Positions 54,186-63,989 of a DNA stretch of 64,000 bases are shown in pieces; the first letter of the stretch is position 1; every line of letters begins with the position of its first letter. Source of the DNA: JBCCFC01 sp965213595. Its GTDB lineage: Bacteria; Chloroflexota; Anaerolineae; Caldilineales; Caldilineaceae. The notes below the pieces were generated by a model. It had not been told where the DNA came from. It saw nothing but the letters and a program-made list of their open reading frames with translations, and did no database searches. The translations under genes and the position numbers were made by a program. Location: NCBI GenBank assembly GCA_965213595.1, contig CBDBZO010000002.1, forward strand, positions 1,178,001 through 1,242,000, written 5' to 3'.

Positions 54186-55178
54186 ATGGCAACCGCCACC
54201 CAACGCATCTCTCTCGGCGTGCGACGCGCCCTGCAGCAGTGTTCGCTGCCCAACCACACCTTTTCCATGCTCGCGCTCGACCAGCGCGGCAGTCTGATCA
54301 AAATGCTGGGCGCGGCCACGAACACGGCGGGGGACGACGTGCCCTACAGCACCGTGACCGGCTTCAAGCGCGAGGCCATCGACATTCTTTCGCCGCTGGC
54401 CAGCGCCGTGCTGCTCGATCCGGAGTGGGGCTACCCAACCTGCGTTGCGTCCGGCGCGCTCAACGGCAGCAGCGGGCTGCTGATGTCCTACGAAAAGAGC
54501 GGCTACGAAGGCGACCCCACCGAGCGGCGCACGGCGCTGATGAACGATTGGAGCGTCGAGCAGATGCAGCGCGCCGGGGCCAGCGGCGTCAAGCTGCTGG
54601 TTTACTACCGACCCGATGCGGACAACGCCAAAGATCAGGAGGAGTTGGTACAAGAAGTGGCGGACGAATGTAAGAAGTGGGACATGCCGCTCTTCCTGGA
54701 GCCGCTACACTACTCGACAAATCCCAACGTCAGCAAGGTGGAGAACGCCGAGCGCCGCGAAATTGTGGTCGAATCGGCCAAACGGCTGGTCCCGCTGGGC
54801 GTCACCATTCTCAAGGCCGAATTCCCCGTCGACATTACGCAGACGGACGACGAGGCCGTGTGGGCTGAATCCTGCCAGGAGCTGAGCGAGGCCATCGACG
54901 TGCCCTGGGTGCTGCTCAGCGCGGGCGTGGATTACGATTTGTACGAGCGCCAGGTGCGCGTCGCCTGCGACAACGGCGCCAGCGGCATCCTCTGCGGTCG
55001 CGCCGTGTGGAAGGAATCGGTCGACTTACAGGACACCAAGCGCACGGACTTTATCCAAAACACCTCCACCCAACGCTTCCGCACTCTGGCGCAGATGGTC
55101 GAGCAAAACGCTCGCCCGTGGACGGACTTTTACCCGGCGGACAGCGGGGATGACCTCGAAGACTGGTATAAAAGCTAA
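54186..55178 (+). CDS. Tagatose-1,6-bisphosphate aldolase/LacD-family class I aldolase
   Basis: 330 residues from MATATQRISL, with GGAGG before the ATG. LacD/YihT-type TIM-barrel features: FSMLALDQRGSLIKML, AVLLDPEWG, GASGVKLLVYYRPD, FLEPLHYS and the probable Schiff-base Lys 210 in ILKAEFPVDI. The family cleaves tagatose-1,6-bisphosphate or 6-deoxy-6-sulfofructose-1-phosphate to DHAP and an aldehyde. No lac or sulfoquinovose genes flank it, so the substrate stays open. Confidence 0.85.
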   Translation: MATATQRISLGVRRALQQCSLPNHTFSMLALDQRGSLIKMLGAATNTAGDDVPYSTVTGFKREAIDILSPLASAVLLDPEWGYPTCVASGALNGSSGLLMSYEKSGYEGDPTERRTALMNDWSVEQMQRAGASGVKLLVYYRPDADNAKDQEELVQEVADECKKWDMPLFLEPLHYSTNPNVSKVENAERREIVVESAKRLVPLGVTILKAEFPVDITQTDDEAVWAESCQELSEAIDVPWVLLSAGVDYDLYERQVRVACDNGASGILCGRAVWKESVDLQDTKRTDFIQNTSTQRFRTLAQMVEQNARPWTDFYPADSGDDLEDWYKS

Positions 55179-55181
55179 AAG

Positions 55182-55285
55182 AGTTACACAGAGATTCACA
55201 GAGGGGGCACAGAGATTCACAGAGAGAAGAATGAGAAACCCTCTGTGAATCTCTGTGCCCCCTCTGTGCGCTCTGTGTCCCAAAT
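55182..55285. repeat. CACAGAGATTCACAGAG inverted repeat
   Basis: CACAGAGATTCACAGAGGGG (twice) faces CCCTCTGTGAATCTCTGTG and CCCCTCTGTGCGCTCTGTG. It forms a long hairpin between the aldolase gene and selD. Confidence 0.7.
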
Positions 55286-55291
55286 TTGAAC

Positions 55292-56410
<1,119 letters not shown>

Positions 56411-56553
56411 AAACGTTTGTGTAGGAACGTTGTATAGAAGTATAGAAATGTTGTATAGGAACGTTGCGTAGTGCTTTAAGGTATCCTTTCCTCCACCTTC
56501 CCCCTGTGCTATAATTTGCTCGTTCCTCATTTTCAACCCACTGGAGTTTTTTA

Positions 56554-57312
56554 ATGCAGTTAACCCACGCCCAAAAGCAACATTTTGTCGAGCAGGGCTT
56601 TGTGCAAGTACCGGGCGTTGTCCCGCCAGCCATGGTGGCTCGCGCGCTCAAGGCGATCAACCATTGCGTTGGCGAGGGCATGGACCCGGAGCAGATGCCA
56701 TTTTTTCGCGCGCGCTCCTTCTGCCCAGAAGTACAAGATCAGCCGCCCATTGTCGACTTATTCTACAAAACGCCCGCGCTCTCGCTGGCAGAATCGGCGA
56801 TTGGCGAAGGCCAAATCGAGCCCGTTCCCCACGGCCAAATCGCGCTGCGCTTCCCCACGCTCGACGACCCACCCGGCGAGCCCCACCCCCACATCGACGG
56901 CATGCACACGCCCACCAACGGCGTGCCCGAGGGCGAAATCTACAGCTTCACCATGCTGCTCGGCGTCATGCTCAGCGACGTGACCAGCGAGTACGCGGGC
57001 AACCTGACCGTCTGGCCCGGCACGCATTACAAGCACGAGGCATACTTCCGCGAGCGCGGCGCGCAGTCGCTGCTGGAGGGAATGCCAAAAGTCGAGATGC
57101 CGGAGCCACATCAGGTGCTTGCCCGCGCGGGCGACGTTGTGCTGGCGCACTACGAAACGGCCCACGGCATCACGCCCAACGCCTCGCCCCACCCGCGCTA
57201 CGCCATTTACTTCCGCCTCAAGCGCAAGGGGCACAACGACGACAAGTGGAATATCCTGACCGACATCTGGCGCGAGTGGGACGGGCTGCGTGAGATTGTC
57301 GATTCGGGGTAA
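56554..57312 (+). CDS. Phytanoyl-CoA dioxygenase (PhyH)-family protein
   Basis: 252 residues of Fe(II)/2-oxoglutarate-type oxygenase fold. It starts MQLTHAQKQHFVEQGFVQVP as in PhyH proteins. The iron ligands are probably H-x-D in PHPHIDGMH and the distal His in LAHYETAHGITPN; an Arg in HPRYAIYFRL can hold 2-oxoglutarate. It hydroxylates an unknown small molecule. It precedes the SDR/enolase group by ~230 bases that hold a repeat. Confidence 0.82.
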   Translation: MQLTHAQKQHFVEQGFVQVPGVVPPAMVARALKAINHCVGEGMDPEQMPFFRARSFCPEVQDQPPIVDLFYKTPALSLAESAIGEGQIEPVPHGQIALRFPTLDDPPGEPHPHIDGMHTPTNGVPEGEIYSFTMLLGVMLSDVTSEYAGNLTVWPGTHYKHEAYFRERGAQSLLEGMPKVEMPEPHQVLARAGDVVLAHYETAHGITPNASPHPRYAIYFRLKRKGHNDDKWNILTDIWREWDGLREIVDSG

Positions 57313-57351
57313 GTCGAGAAAATCAGCGCAAAGGCGCAAGGGAGTGGGTTC

Positions 57352-57379
57352 GTAGGTCACGTATGCTCGCTACGTGACG
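57352..57379. repeat. GTCACGTAGCGA palindromic repeat, copy 2
   Basis: GTAGGTCACGTATGCTCGCT followed by ACGTGAC. The same unit as 53991-54018 in reverse orientation, lacking one T. Confidence 0.7.
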
Positions 57380-57539
57380 TTCCACGTGTATCCAACCGCG
57401 GTGTTAGTGACCCATCAGCTCAAAGCGACCGAATCGGGGTAAACCGAGATGGTCACATTGCAGAGCAAATGTGACCTGCGGGAATTCCCCTTCGCGCCTT
57501 CGCGCCTTCGCGTTAAAAATCTTCAGTTAACGAAAAATT

Positions 57540-58313
57540 ATGGCGAATCAACTAAATGGAAAAGTCGCGCTGATCACCGGCGCGGGCAGCGGCATTGGCG
57601 CGGCGACGGCGCGGCGCATGGTCGCCGAGGGGGCGCGCGTGGCGGTAACGGGCATCCCGGCAGATGGCGTCGAAGCCGTGGCGGCGGAGCTGGGCGACGC
57701 GGCGATTGCGATTCCGACCGACGTGTCGGACGGCGATCAGGTGCAGGCGGCGGTGAAGAAAACGGTTGACCAATGGGGGCGGCTCGACGTGCTCGTGCCC
57801 AACGCGGGCATCCAGCTCCACGACCGCGACCGCAATCTGCACCAGATGGACGACGATATTTGGGATCGCACGCACGATGTTAATTACCGCGGCGTCTACC
57901 TCACCTGCAAGCACGGGCTGGCCCAATTTGTGGAGCAGGGAGCCGGTGGACAATCAGGCGGCGTCATCGTGATGGTGGTCTCGGTGACGGCCATGAACGG
58001 GCGTTCGGGCAACCCGGCCTACCTGAGCGGCAAGCACGGGCTAATCGGGCTGAACCGCTACATTGCCGTCCACTACGCCGAGCACGGCATCCGCTGCAAC
58101 GCGCTCTGCCCCGGCGCGCTCGAACGCACGCCCAACCACGACATTCACCCCGACGCCGCCGGGCGCGAGGCGCGGCTCACCGAACGCATCCCGCTCGGTC
58201 GCCTCGGCACGCCGGAGGACATGGCGCCGTTTATCACCTTCCTGGCCTCGGATGATGCGAGCTATGCAAATGGGGCGTACTTCATTGTCGACGGTGGATT
58301 GACGATTGCGTAG
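57540..58313 (+). CDS. SDR-family NAD(P)-dependent oxidoreductase
   Basis: 257 residues of classical short-chain dehydrogenase. Cofactor motif ITGAGSGIGAATA, structural NAG in VLVPNAGIQ, catalytic Ser in MVVSVTAMNG, YxxxK as AYLSGKHG, and C-terminal ANGAYFIVDGGLTIA. It oxidises or reduces a sugar or hydroxy-acid type substrate. It is co-directional with the enolase-superfamily gene 98 bases later, suggesting a common pathway. Confidence 0.9.
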   Translation: MANQLNGKVALITGAGSGIGAATARRMVAEGARVAVTGIPADGVEAVAAELGDAAIAIPTDVSDGDQVQAAVKKTVDQWGRLDVLVPNAGIQLHDRDRNLHQMDDDIWDRTHDVNYRGVYLTCKHGLAQFVEQGAGGQSGGVIVMVVSVTAMNGRSGNPAYLSGKHGLIGLNRYIAVHYAEHGIRCNALCPGALERTPNHDIHPDAAGREARLTERIPLGRLGTPEDMAPFITFLASDDASYANGAYFIVDGGLTIA

Positions 58314-58319
58314 GAATTT

Positions 58320-58398
58320 TTAGCCACGAATTGCACGAATTACACGAATGGAAGTTTGCGCAACCAAAAATTCGTGTAATTCGTGCAATTCGTGGCCT
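58320..58398. repeat. CCACGAATTGCACGAATTAC inverted repeat
   Basis: GCCACGAATTGCACGAATTAC faces ATTCGTGTAATTCGTGCAAT and TCGTGGC across a short loop, giving a near-perfect ~30-bp stem between SDR and enolase genes. Confidence 0.75.
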
Positions 58399-58410
58399 AT
58401 CTCTCTCCCT

Positions 58411-59598
58411 ATGAAAATCACTCACATCGAACCCTTTCTCATCGACGCGGGCTGGCGACCGTGGCTTTACGTCAAAGTCGAAACCGATGAGGGCATCACC
58501 GGCTGGGGCGAGTGCAGCGACACGCGCACGCCGCACGCCATTGTCGGCGCGATCCGCGACTTCGCGCCGCGGCTGATCGGCAGCGATCCGCGCGCCTACG
58601 AGATGCGCTTCCAGGATATGCTGCGCCCCACGCGCCAAAGCATGGGCGGCGTCGCGGCCAAGGCGATGGCGGGCATTGAACTGGCGCTGGTCGACATCAA
58701 AGCGCGGGCGCTCGGCATTTCGGTGGTGGAACTGTTTGGCGGGCCGACGCGCGACGACGTGCGCGTTTACTGGTCGCACTGCGGCACGACGCGCATCACC
58801 CACGGCGAGCAGCTCGGCCTGCCGCCGCTGCACTCGATGGACGACGTGGCGGCGCTGGGGCGCGAGGTGGTCGCGCGCGGCTTTACGGCGCTCAAGACCA
58901 ACATTCTCTTCCCCGGCGATCCGGGGTCGATTCACTTCCACGGCTTTGGCGGCCCCGCGGGGACGACGGACCAAGTTGCCGACCGCGCGCTGCTGCGCCA
59001 CATCGAGACGCTGATCGGCACGCTGCGCGACGCCGTCGGCCCCGATGTCGACATCAACCTCGACCTCAACTTCAACTTCAAGACCGAAGCGTGCATTCGC
59101 ATCGCCGAGGTGCTGGAGCCGTTTGACCTGCTCTGGCTCGAAATTGATTTGTACGATCCACAGGCCCTGCGCCAAATCCGCGACGCCACGCGCACCAACA
59201 TCTGCACGGGCGAGACCTTCTACTACGCGCGCCAATTTTTGCCCTACTTCCAGGCGCACTGTGCCGACGTCTTTATGATCGACGTGCCCTGGAACGGCTT
59301 TGCGCCCTCCAAGAAAATCGGCGATTTGGCCGACTTGTTCAGCTACAACGTCTCGCCGCACAACTACTACAGCCACCTCTCCAGCTTTATCAGCGCCAGC
59401 CTCTGTGCCGTCCTGCCCAACGTGCGCATCATGGAAATCGACATCGACGACGTGGCCTGGAAGGATGAGTTGGTCACCAATGCACCAGAGATCGTCGACG
59501 GGCGCATGGCGATTCCGACGGGGCCGGGCTGGGGCACGGAGGTGGTCGAGGAAGTGGTGCGCGCGCACCCGTGGTCGGGTGGCGTGTCGGCGTGGTGA
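58411..59598 (+). CDS. Mandelate racemase/muconate lactonizing (enolase-superfamily) enzyme
   Basis: 395 residues from MKITHIEPFL; the longer frame from 58348 runs through a hairpin repeat. N-terminal capping domain (GWGECSDTRTP), then a TIM barrel with FTALKTNILF (Lys region), metal ligands in INLDLNFNF (Asp), WLEIDLYD (Glu) and CTGETFYY (Glu), and a His in NVSPHNYYSHL. Enolase-superfamily enzymes abstract an alpha proton from a carboxylate; acid-sugar dehydration or racemisation is most likely. Neighbouring SDR and amidohydrolases fit a catabolic role. Confidence 0.88.
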   Translation: MKITHIEPFLIDAGWRPWLYVKVETDEGITGWGECSDTRTPHAIVGAIRDFAPRLIGSDPRAYEMRFQDMLRPTRQSMGGVAAKAMAGIELALVDIKARALGISVVELFGGPTRDDVRVYWSHCGTTRITHGEQLGLPPLHSMDDVAALGREVVARGFTALKTNILFPGDPGSIHFHGFGGPAGTTDQVADRALLRHIETLIGTLRDAVGPDVDINLDLNFNFKTEACIRIAEVLEPFDLLWLEIDLYDPQALRQIRDATRTNICTGETFYYARQFLPYFQAHCADVFMIDVPWNGFAPSKKIGDLADLFSYNVSPHNYYSHLSSFISASLCAVLPNVRIMEIDIDDVAWKDELVTNAPEIVDGRMAIPTGPGWGTEVVEEVVRAHPWSGGVSAW

Positions 59599-59675
59599 GA
59601 ATATAGCGGAGGGTTGACAGCGGTCGATTTGGCGGTAGAATGTGGGCAGTGTGCAAGAAATGAAGGGAGACCAAC

Positions 59676-59903
59676 ATGGTGATGACAAAGAGCGAACTTC
59701 AGACACAACTGTTGGAGTTTTTTCAAGAAATCGAGAAGTCAGGCGAAGAGGTTATTATTACTGAGAACGAGCGGCCAGTGATTCGCATTGAGCCGATTAA
59801 AAAGAAGTTGACTGTTGACGAGGCATTCGCTGGAATGCGCAATAGTCTTATTTTTCACGAAGACCCCGATACGCCAACCATCGACGAGTGGGACGAGGTT
59901 TAA
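59676..59903 (+). CDS. Phd/YefM-family antitoxin
   Basis: 75 residues. Pattern TKSELQTQLLEFFQEIEKSG, EEVIITENERPVIRIEP matches the N-terminal DNA-binding fold of prevent-host-death antitoxins. The acidic C-terminal tail (HEDPDTPTIDEWDEV) would neutralise the toxin. AAGGGAG precedes the ATG. The stop TAA touches the GTG start of the PIN toxin. Confidence 0.88.
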   Translation: MVMTKSELQTQLLEFFQEIEKSGEEVIITENERPVIRIEPIKKKLTVDEAFAGMRNSLIFHEDPDTPTIDEWDEV

Positions 59904-60284
59904 GTGATCTTGCTCGATACTTCGGCGCTGCTCTACTGGACAGTCAGGGATAATGAGCTGCCAGACACAGCAAGGCAGGTTATCGAAGTGGCAGAGGATA
60001 TCAGGATCAGCTCCATTTCTATTTGGGAAATCGGGCTGAAATCACAGAAGGGCAAGCTTCAGCTTCCTGTGCCACTTCGTGACTATGTTCAGCGCATCCG
60101 GAACATGGCTAATGTTACAATCCTGCCAGTGGACGAACAAATCTGGCTCAAAAACGTCGAGCTCGACTGGCCCCACCGCGACCCCGCCGACCGCACGATT
60201 GTCGCCACGGCCATGCTGCTCGACTGCCCACTTGTGACCTCGGATGTAGCCATGCGCGACTTCTACCCCAAAGCCATTTGGTGA
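59904..60284 (+). CDS. PIN-domain VapC-like toxin
   Basis: 126 residues. PIN-domain acidic site: D5 in MILLDTSALL, E42 in SIWEIGLKS, D93/D96 in HRDPADRTIVATA and D114 in LVTSDVAM. Such toxins are Mg2+-dependent RNases. The GTG start follows the antitoxin stop with no gap, a typical toxin-antitoxin arrangement. The pair splits an otherwise metabolic gene run, and the phosphatase gene begins 4 bases after the stop. Confidence 0.9.
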   Translation: MILLDTSALLYWTVRDNELPDTARQVIEVAEDIRISSISIWEIGLKSQKGKLQLPVPLRDYVQRIRNMANVTILPVDEQIWLKNVELDWPHRDPADRTIVATAMLLDCPLVTSDVAMRDFYPKAIW

Positions 60285-60288
60285 CCCT

Positions 60289-61041
60289 ATGCTCCCACCC
60301 ACCCGCCACCTCGACTTCCCCGACTGCTACAACGCCCGCGATCTCGGCGGCCTGCCCACACTCGACGGCGGCACGACGTGCTGGGGCGCAATCGCGCGCG
60401 CGGATTTACTCACGCGGCTGACGGAGGCGGGCGTGCAGGCCCTGCGCGATCACGGCATCCGCACGATTGTCGATCTGCGCGAGCCGGACGAAGTTGCAGC
60501 GGAGCCATCATTTTTCTCCGATGACGCGGACGAGCACATCCGCTACATTAACCGCCCGCTGGAAAATCGACGCCCCGAAGTGAGCGCGCTGATTGAGCGG
60601 GCGCAGACGCGGGGCGAAGTCTATTGTCTGGTGCTCGATCATTACTTAAAGTTGGTGGCCGAAGCCATGTGCGCCATTGCCGACGCGCCGCCCGGCGGCG
60701 TGCTGATCCACTGCCATGCGGGCAAGGATCGCACGGGGACGGTCGCCGCGCTGCTGCTGGGCTTGGTCGGCGTGCCGGATGAGGTGATTATCGAGGACTA
60801 TGCGCTGAGCCAGGAGCGGCTGCGGCCAATGTGGAAACAGATGGTCGAGGAAGTTGGTGGCGAGGAGAACGCCGATTTCTGGCTCAAGCCCACGGCCACG
60901 GCGGAGATGATGCACCACACGCTCGAACACCTGCGCGAGCGCTACGGCAGCGTGCGCGACTATTTGCTATCTGCCGGGCTAACGGCGGACGAACTGACGC
61001 GCCTTGGACAGCGCTTGATGGAGAACAACCCAGCGCCATGA
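60289..61041 (+). CDS. Protein-tyrosine phosphatase family protein
   Basis: 250 residues of the bacterial Y_phosphatase3 type. N-terminal FPDCYNARDLGGLPTLDGG, TIVDLREPDEV, and P-loop CX5R in HCHAGKDRTGTVAALLLG. A low-specificity tyrosine or phosphoinositide phosphatase is expected in the cytosol. Its stop overlaps the next amidohydrolase ATG by four bases (ATGA), so the two are coupled. Confidence 0.9.
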   Translation: MLPPTRHLDFPDCYNARDLGGLPTLDGGTTCWGAIARADLLTRLTEAGVQALRDHGIRTIVDLREPDEVAAEPSFFSDDADEHIRYINRPLENRRPEVSALIERAQTRGEVYCLVLDHYLKLVAEAMCAIADAPPGGVLIHCHAGKDRTGTVAALLLGLVGVPDEVIIEDYALSQERLRPMWKQMVEEVGGEENADFWLKPTATAEMMHHTLEHLRERYGSVRDYLLSAGLTADELTRLGQRLMENNPAP

Positions 61042-62072
61042 TCGACTGCGACATTCACAACGAGCTGCCCTCGCTGCACGCGCTGGAGCCTTATCTCGCC
61101 GACCACTGGGTCGACTACATTAACGAATCCGGCTTTACTGGCCCCGACGCCAACGATTATCCCGCTGGGGCGGAAATTACGGCCCGACCCGGCTCGACGC
61201 CCACCAGCGGCGCGCCCGCCGGTTCGGATTTGGGCCTGCTGCGCGAGCAGCTGCTCGACCCGCTCGACGTCGAGATCGGCATCTTAAACTGCGCCTACCG
61301 CGTGGGCAGCGTCCACCACCCCGACTTGGCCGCGGCGCTGGCGACGGCGGTCAACCAGTGGCAGGTCGACGCCTGGTTCGCGCCCGAGCCGCGGCTGCGC
61401 GCCTCGATTGTAGTGCCGGTGCAGCTGCCCGACTTGGCGGCGGCGGAGATCGCGCGCTGGGCCGAGCACGCGGGCTTTGTGCAGGTGGTGCTGCCGGTGC
61501 GTTCGGAGGCGCTCTACGGCAACCGCCGCTACTGGCCGATTTTTGAAGCGGCCACCCAGCACGATCTGGTGGTCGGCATTCACTACGGCGGCGCGCCCGG
61601 CCACCCGCCCACGCCGTCGGGCTGGCCCTCTACCTATCTCGAGGAATACGTGGACATGTCGGCCATTTTCCAGTCGCAGGTGATGAGCCTGGTCGTGGAG
61701 GGAACCTTTGATCGTTTTCCCACGCTGCGCATCGCCCTGATCGAGAGCGGCTTTACCTGGCTGCCGTCGCTGATGTGGCGCATGGACAAGGAGTGGAAGG
61801 GGCTGCGCCACAACATTCCGTGGGTCAAGCGACCGCCGTCGGCCTACATGCGCGAGCATCTGCGGCTGACGACCGCGCCGCTCGACGCGCCCGACGCCGC
61901 CCAGCTGCGCCAAATCGTCGAGCAGATCGAGTCGGAGGAGATGTTGATGTTTGGCTCGGATTACCCCCATTGGCATGCTGACGCACCGACAGAGATTTTT
62001 GAGATGGGGCTACCGGATCCGCTGGTGCAGGGCATACGCTCGAAGAATGCGCGTCGATTTTATCGGCTGTAG
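61038..62072 (+). CDS. Amidohydrolase family protein (amidohydrolase_2/ACMSD-like), paralog A
   Basis: 344 residues from the overlapping ATG (MIDCDIHNELPSLHALEPYL). The metal site is visible as D-x-H in DCDIHNE, the His in VVGIHYGGAPGH, and GSDYPHWH near the C-terminus. Members decarboxylate or hydrolyse aromatic and cyclic carboxylates. About half the sequence matches the next-but-one gene (62285-63430), so they arose by duplication. An aromatic-acid or lactone step is inferred. Confidence 0.87.
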   Translation: MIDCDIHNELPSLHALEPYLADHWVDYINESGFTGPDANDYPAGAEITARPGSTPTSGAPAGSDLGLLREQLLDPLDVEIGILNCAYRVGSVHHPDLAAALATAVNQWQVDAWFAPEPRLRASIVVPVQLPDLAAAEIARWAEHAGFVQVVLPVRSEALYGNRRYWPIFEAATQHDLVVGIHYGGAPGHPPTPSGWPSTYLEEYVDMSAIFQSQVMSLVVEGTFDRFPTLRIALIESGFTWLPSLMWRMDKEWKGLRHNIPWVKRPPSAYMREHLRLTTAPLDAPDAAQLRQIVEQIESEEMLMFGSDYPHWHADAPTEIFEMGLPDPLVQGIRSKNARRFYRL

Positions 62073-62082
62073 ATAAATATGA

Positions 62083-62236
62083 TCTCGTCCCGATGCTCTG
62101 CGTCGGGATGCCTACTCGACGCTCCGCGTCGCCGCATAGGCGTAGAAATCTTGTGAATCTCAACGAAGCGGGTAGGCTGAGCGGGGACGCGGAGCGTCCG
62201 GCCTGCATCACCACGCGGAGCGTGGCGACGAGATGA
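62083..62236. repeat. CTCGTCCCGATGCTCTGCGT repeat, copy 3
   Basis: TCCCGATGCTCTGCGTCGGGA, GACGCTCCGCGTC and a closing ACGCGGAGCGT...CGACGAGAT. Related to 5050-5130 and 27791-27891. Confidence 0.7.
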
Positions 62237-62284
62237 ATAGAACCGCGAACGAACGCGGACATTTTAATTTCCCAGGAGAACCAA

Positions 62285-63430
62285 ATGGCTACCGTGCTCC
62301 CACCGCCTGCAAAACAAAAAGCAACAGTGCAAGAAGCAACAAAGGAAGCGCCTTTTGCATCGCAACCGCGCGTGCAAAAGCAGAAAACGCCCGTCATCGA
62401 CTGCGACATTCACAACGCGCCAAGGTCGCCTAACGCGCTGCTCAAATACCTGCCCAGCCGCTGGCGTCGCCACCACGAGTCCATTGGCAAGCGCGGCTAC
62501 CTGGGCTCATCCTACCCGCGCGCCCTGCCCAACGCGGCGCGCACCGATTCGTGGCCGCCCTCGGGCGCGCCCGCTGGCTCGGATTTGGACTTTCTGCGCA
62601 CGCAGCTGCTGGACGAGTGGGAGATTGAAATCGGCGTGCTCAACCCGCTGCAGGGGGCGGGCACGCAGGTCAATCGCGAATATGGCGCGGCGCTGGCCAG
62701 CGCGCTCAACGACTGGCAGGCAGAGGTGTGGCTCGATCCGGAACCGCGTTTGCGCGGCTCGATTACGGTGATGTACGAGGAGGGCGACCTGGCCGCCGCC
62801 GAAATCCAGCGCATGGCGCAGCACCCCGGCTTTGTGCAAGTCTTGCTCGTGGTGCGCACACAGGAGCTGCTCGGCCACCGCAAGTACTACCCGATGTACG
62901 AAGCCGCCGTCGAGCACGACCTGCCGATTGGCATCCACTTTGGCGGTGCGGGCGGCGGGCCAATCACCGGCGCGGGCTGGCCTTCGCACTACTACGAAGA
63001 CCACTGCGGCATGGCGCAATCCTTCCAGCCGCAGGTCGCCAGCCTCGTGCTGGACGGCGTCTTCGAGCGCTTCCCCACGCTGAAGATCGTGCTGATCGAA
63101 GGCGGCTTTGGCTGGCTGCCGCCGCTGATGTGGCGGTTGGACAAAAGCTGGCAGCGCATGGGCGCAGAAGTACCCGCGTTGACGCGCCCGCCTTCAGACT
63201 ACATCCGCGAGCACATTTGGCTCACGACGCAGCCAATGGAAGAGCCGCCGCAGGGTCGCTACTTCCGCCAGCTGCTGAACCAGCTCGACATGAACGACCA
63301 CCTGCTCTTCGCCACCGACTACCCCCACTGGGATTTCGACGCACCCGACCGGGCGATCCCGGTCAAGCTGGAGGCTGAGCTGGAGCGGCAGATCATGGCG
63401 GGCAATGCGCGGGCGCTCTACCGATTTTAG
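62285..63430 (+). CDS. Amidohydrolase family protein, paralog B
   Basis: 381 residues. After a Lys/Gln-rich ~35-residue N-terminal extension the same metal motif occurs (VIDCDIHNAPRSP), then PIGIHFGGAGGGPITGAGWP and LFATDYPHWDFDAPD. It shares block order with paralog A (SGAPAGSDL..LR..LLD, FVQV, RFPTL.I.LIE.GF.WLP.LMWR.DK.W). The ATG follows a GGAG-like CCAGGAGAACC. A separate but related substrate to paralog A is likely. Confidence 0.87.
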   Translation: MATVLPPPAKQKATVQEATKEAPFASQPRVQKQKTPVIDCDIHNAPRSPNALLKYLPSRWRRHHESIGKRGYLGSSYPRALPNAARTDSWPPSGAPAGSDLDFLRTQLLDEWEIEIGVLNPLQGAGTQVNREYGAALASALNDWQAEVWLDPEPRLRGSITVMYEEGDLAAAEIQRMAQHPGFVQVLLVVRTQELLGHRKYYPMYEAAVEHDLPIGIHFGGAGGGPITGAGWPSHYYEDHCGMAQSFQPQVASLVLDGVFERFPTLKIVLIEGGFGWLPPLMWRLDKSWQRMGAEVPALTRPPSDYIREHIWLTTQPMEEPPQGRYFRQLLNQLDMNDHLLFATDYPHWDFDAPDRAIPVKLEAELERQIMAGNARALYRF

Positions 63431-63526
63431 ATTTACGATTTTGGATTTGCGATTTACGAACGCTTTGCGGTGCGCCCTACCCAGCTCGTAAATCGTAAAT
63501 CTGAAATCCCAAATCCCAAACCCCAA
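63430..63526. repeat. GATTTACGATTTTGGATTTG inverted repeat
   Basis: GATTTACGATTTTGGATTTG and GATTTACGA face TCGTAAATCGTAAATCTGAA, forming an imperfect hairpin between amidohydrolase B and the Rieske gene. Same type as 21655-21745. Confidence 0.65.
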
Positions 63527-63985
63527 ATGGCTAAACACATCATCGCCACCGTCGACGAAATTCCGCCGGGCGGGCGCAAGCTGGTCGAGATCGGCGGGCG
63601 CTCGATTGGCGTCTTCAACATCGACGGCGACTTCTTCGCCCTGCGCAACAGCTGCCCCCACCAGGGCGGCGCGCTCTGCAAAGGGCGGCTAACCGGCTTC
63701 CTCCAATCCGACGCGCCGGGCGACTTTCGCTACACCAGGCGCGGTGAAATTTTGCGCTGCCCCTGGCACGGCTGGGAGTTCGACGTCAAGACCGGTCAGT
63801 CGTGGTTTGACCCGACCAAGACGCGCGTCCGAAGCTACGAGGTCAGCGTCGAGCGCGGTTCCCTGGTGGACTCGACTGCGGTAGCGGTGCAGGGCGACGG
63901 GGAGTCGGAGTTGCAAAAAGGGCCGTATCAGGCGGAAACCTTTCCCGTTACCGTTGAGCAAGCGTATATCGTGATCGAAATTTGA
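63527..63985 (+). CDS. Rieske [2Fe-2S] domain protein
   Basis: 152 residues from MAKHIIATVDEI; the earlier frame start lies in the repeat. The cluster ligands are C-x-H in NSCPHQGGAL and C-x2-H in LRCPWHGWEF. The rest is small and beta-rich, so it is a ferredoxin-type component rather than a full oxygenase alpha subunit. With the amidohydrolases and SDR it suggests an oxygenase-linked catabolic pathway. A possible oxygenase gene would lie downstream, outside the window. Confidence 0.9.
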   Translation: MAKHIIATVDEIPPGGRKLVEIGGRSIGVFNIDGDFFALRNSCPHQGGALCKGRLTGFLQSDAPGDFRYTRRGEILRCPWHGWEFDVKTGQSWFDPTKTRVRSYEVSVERGSLVDSTAVAVQGDGESELQKGPYQAETFPVTVEQAYIVIEI

Positions 63986-63989
63986 GCCG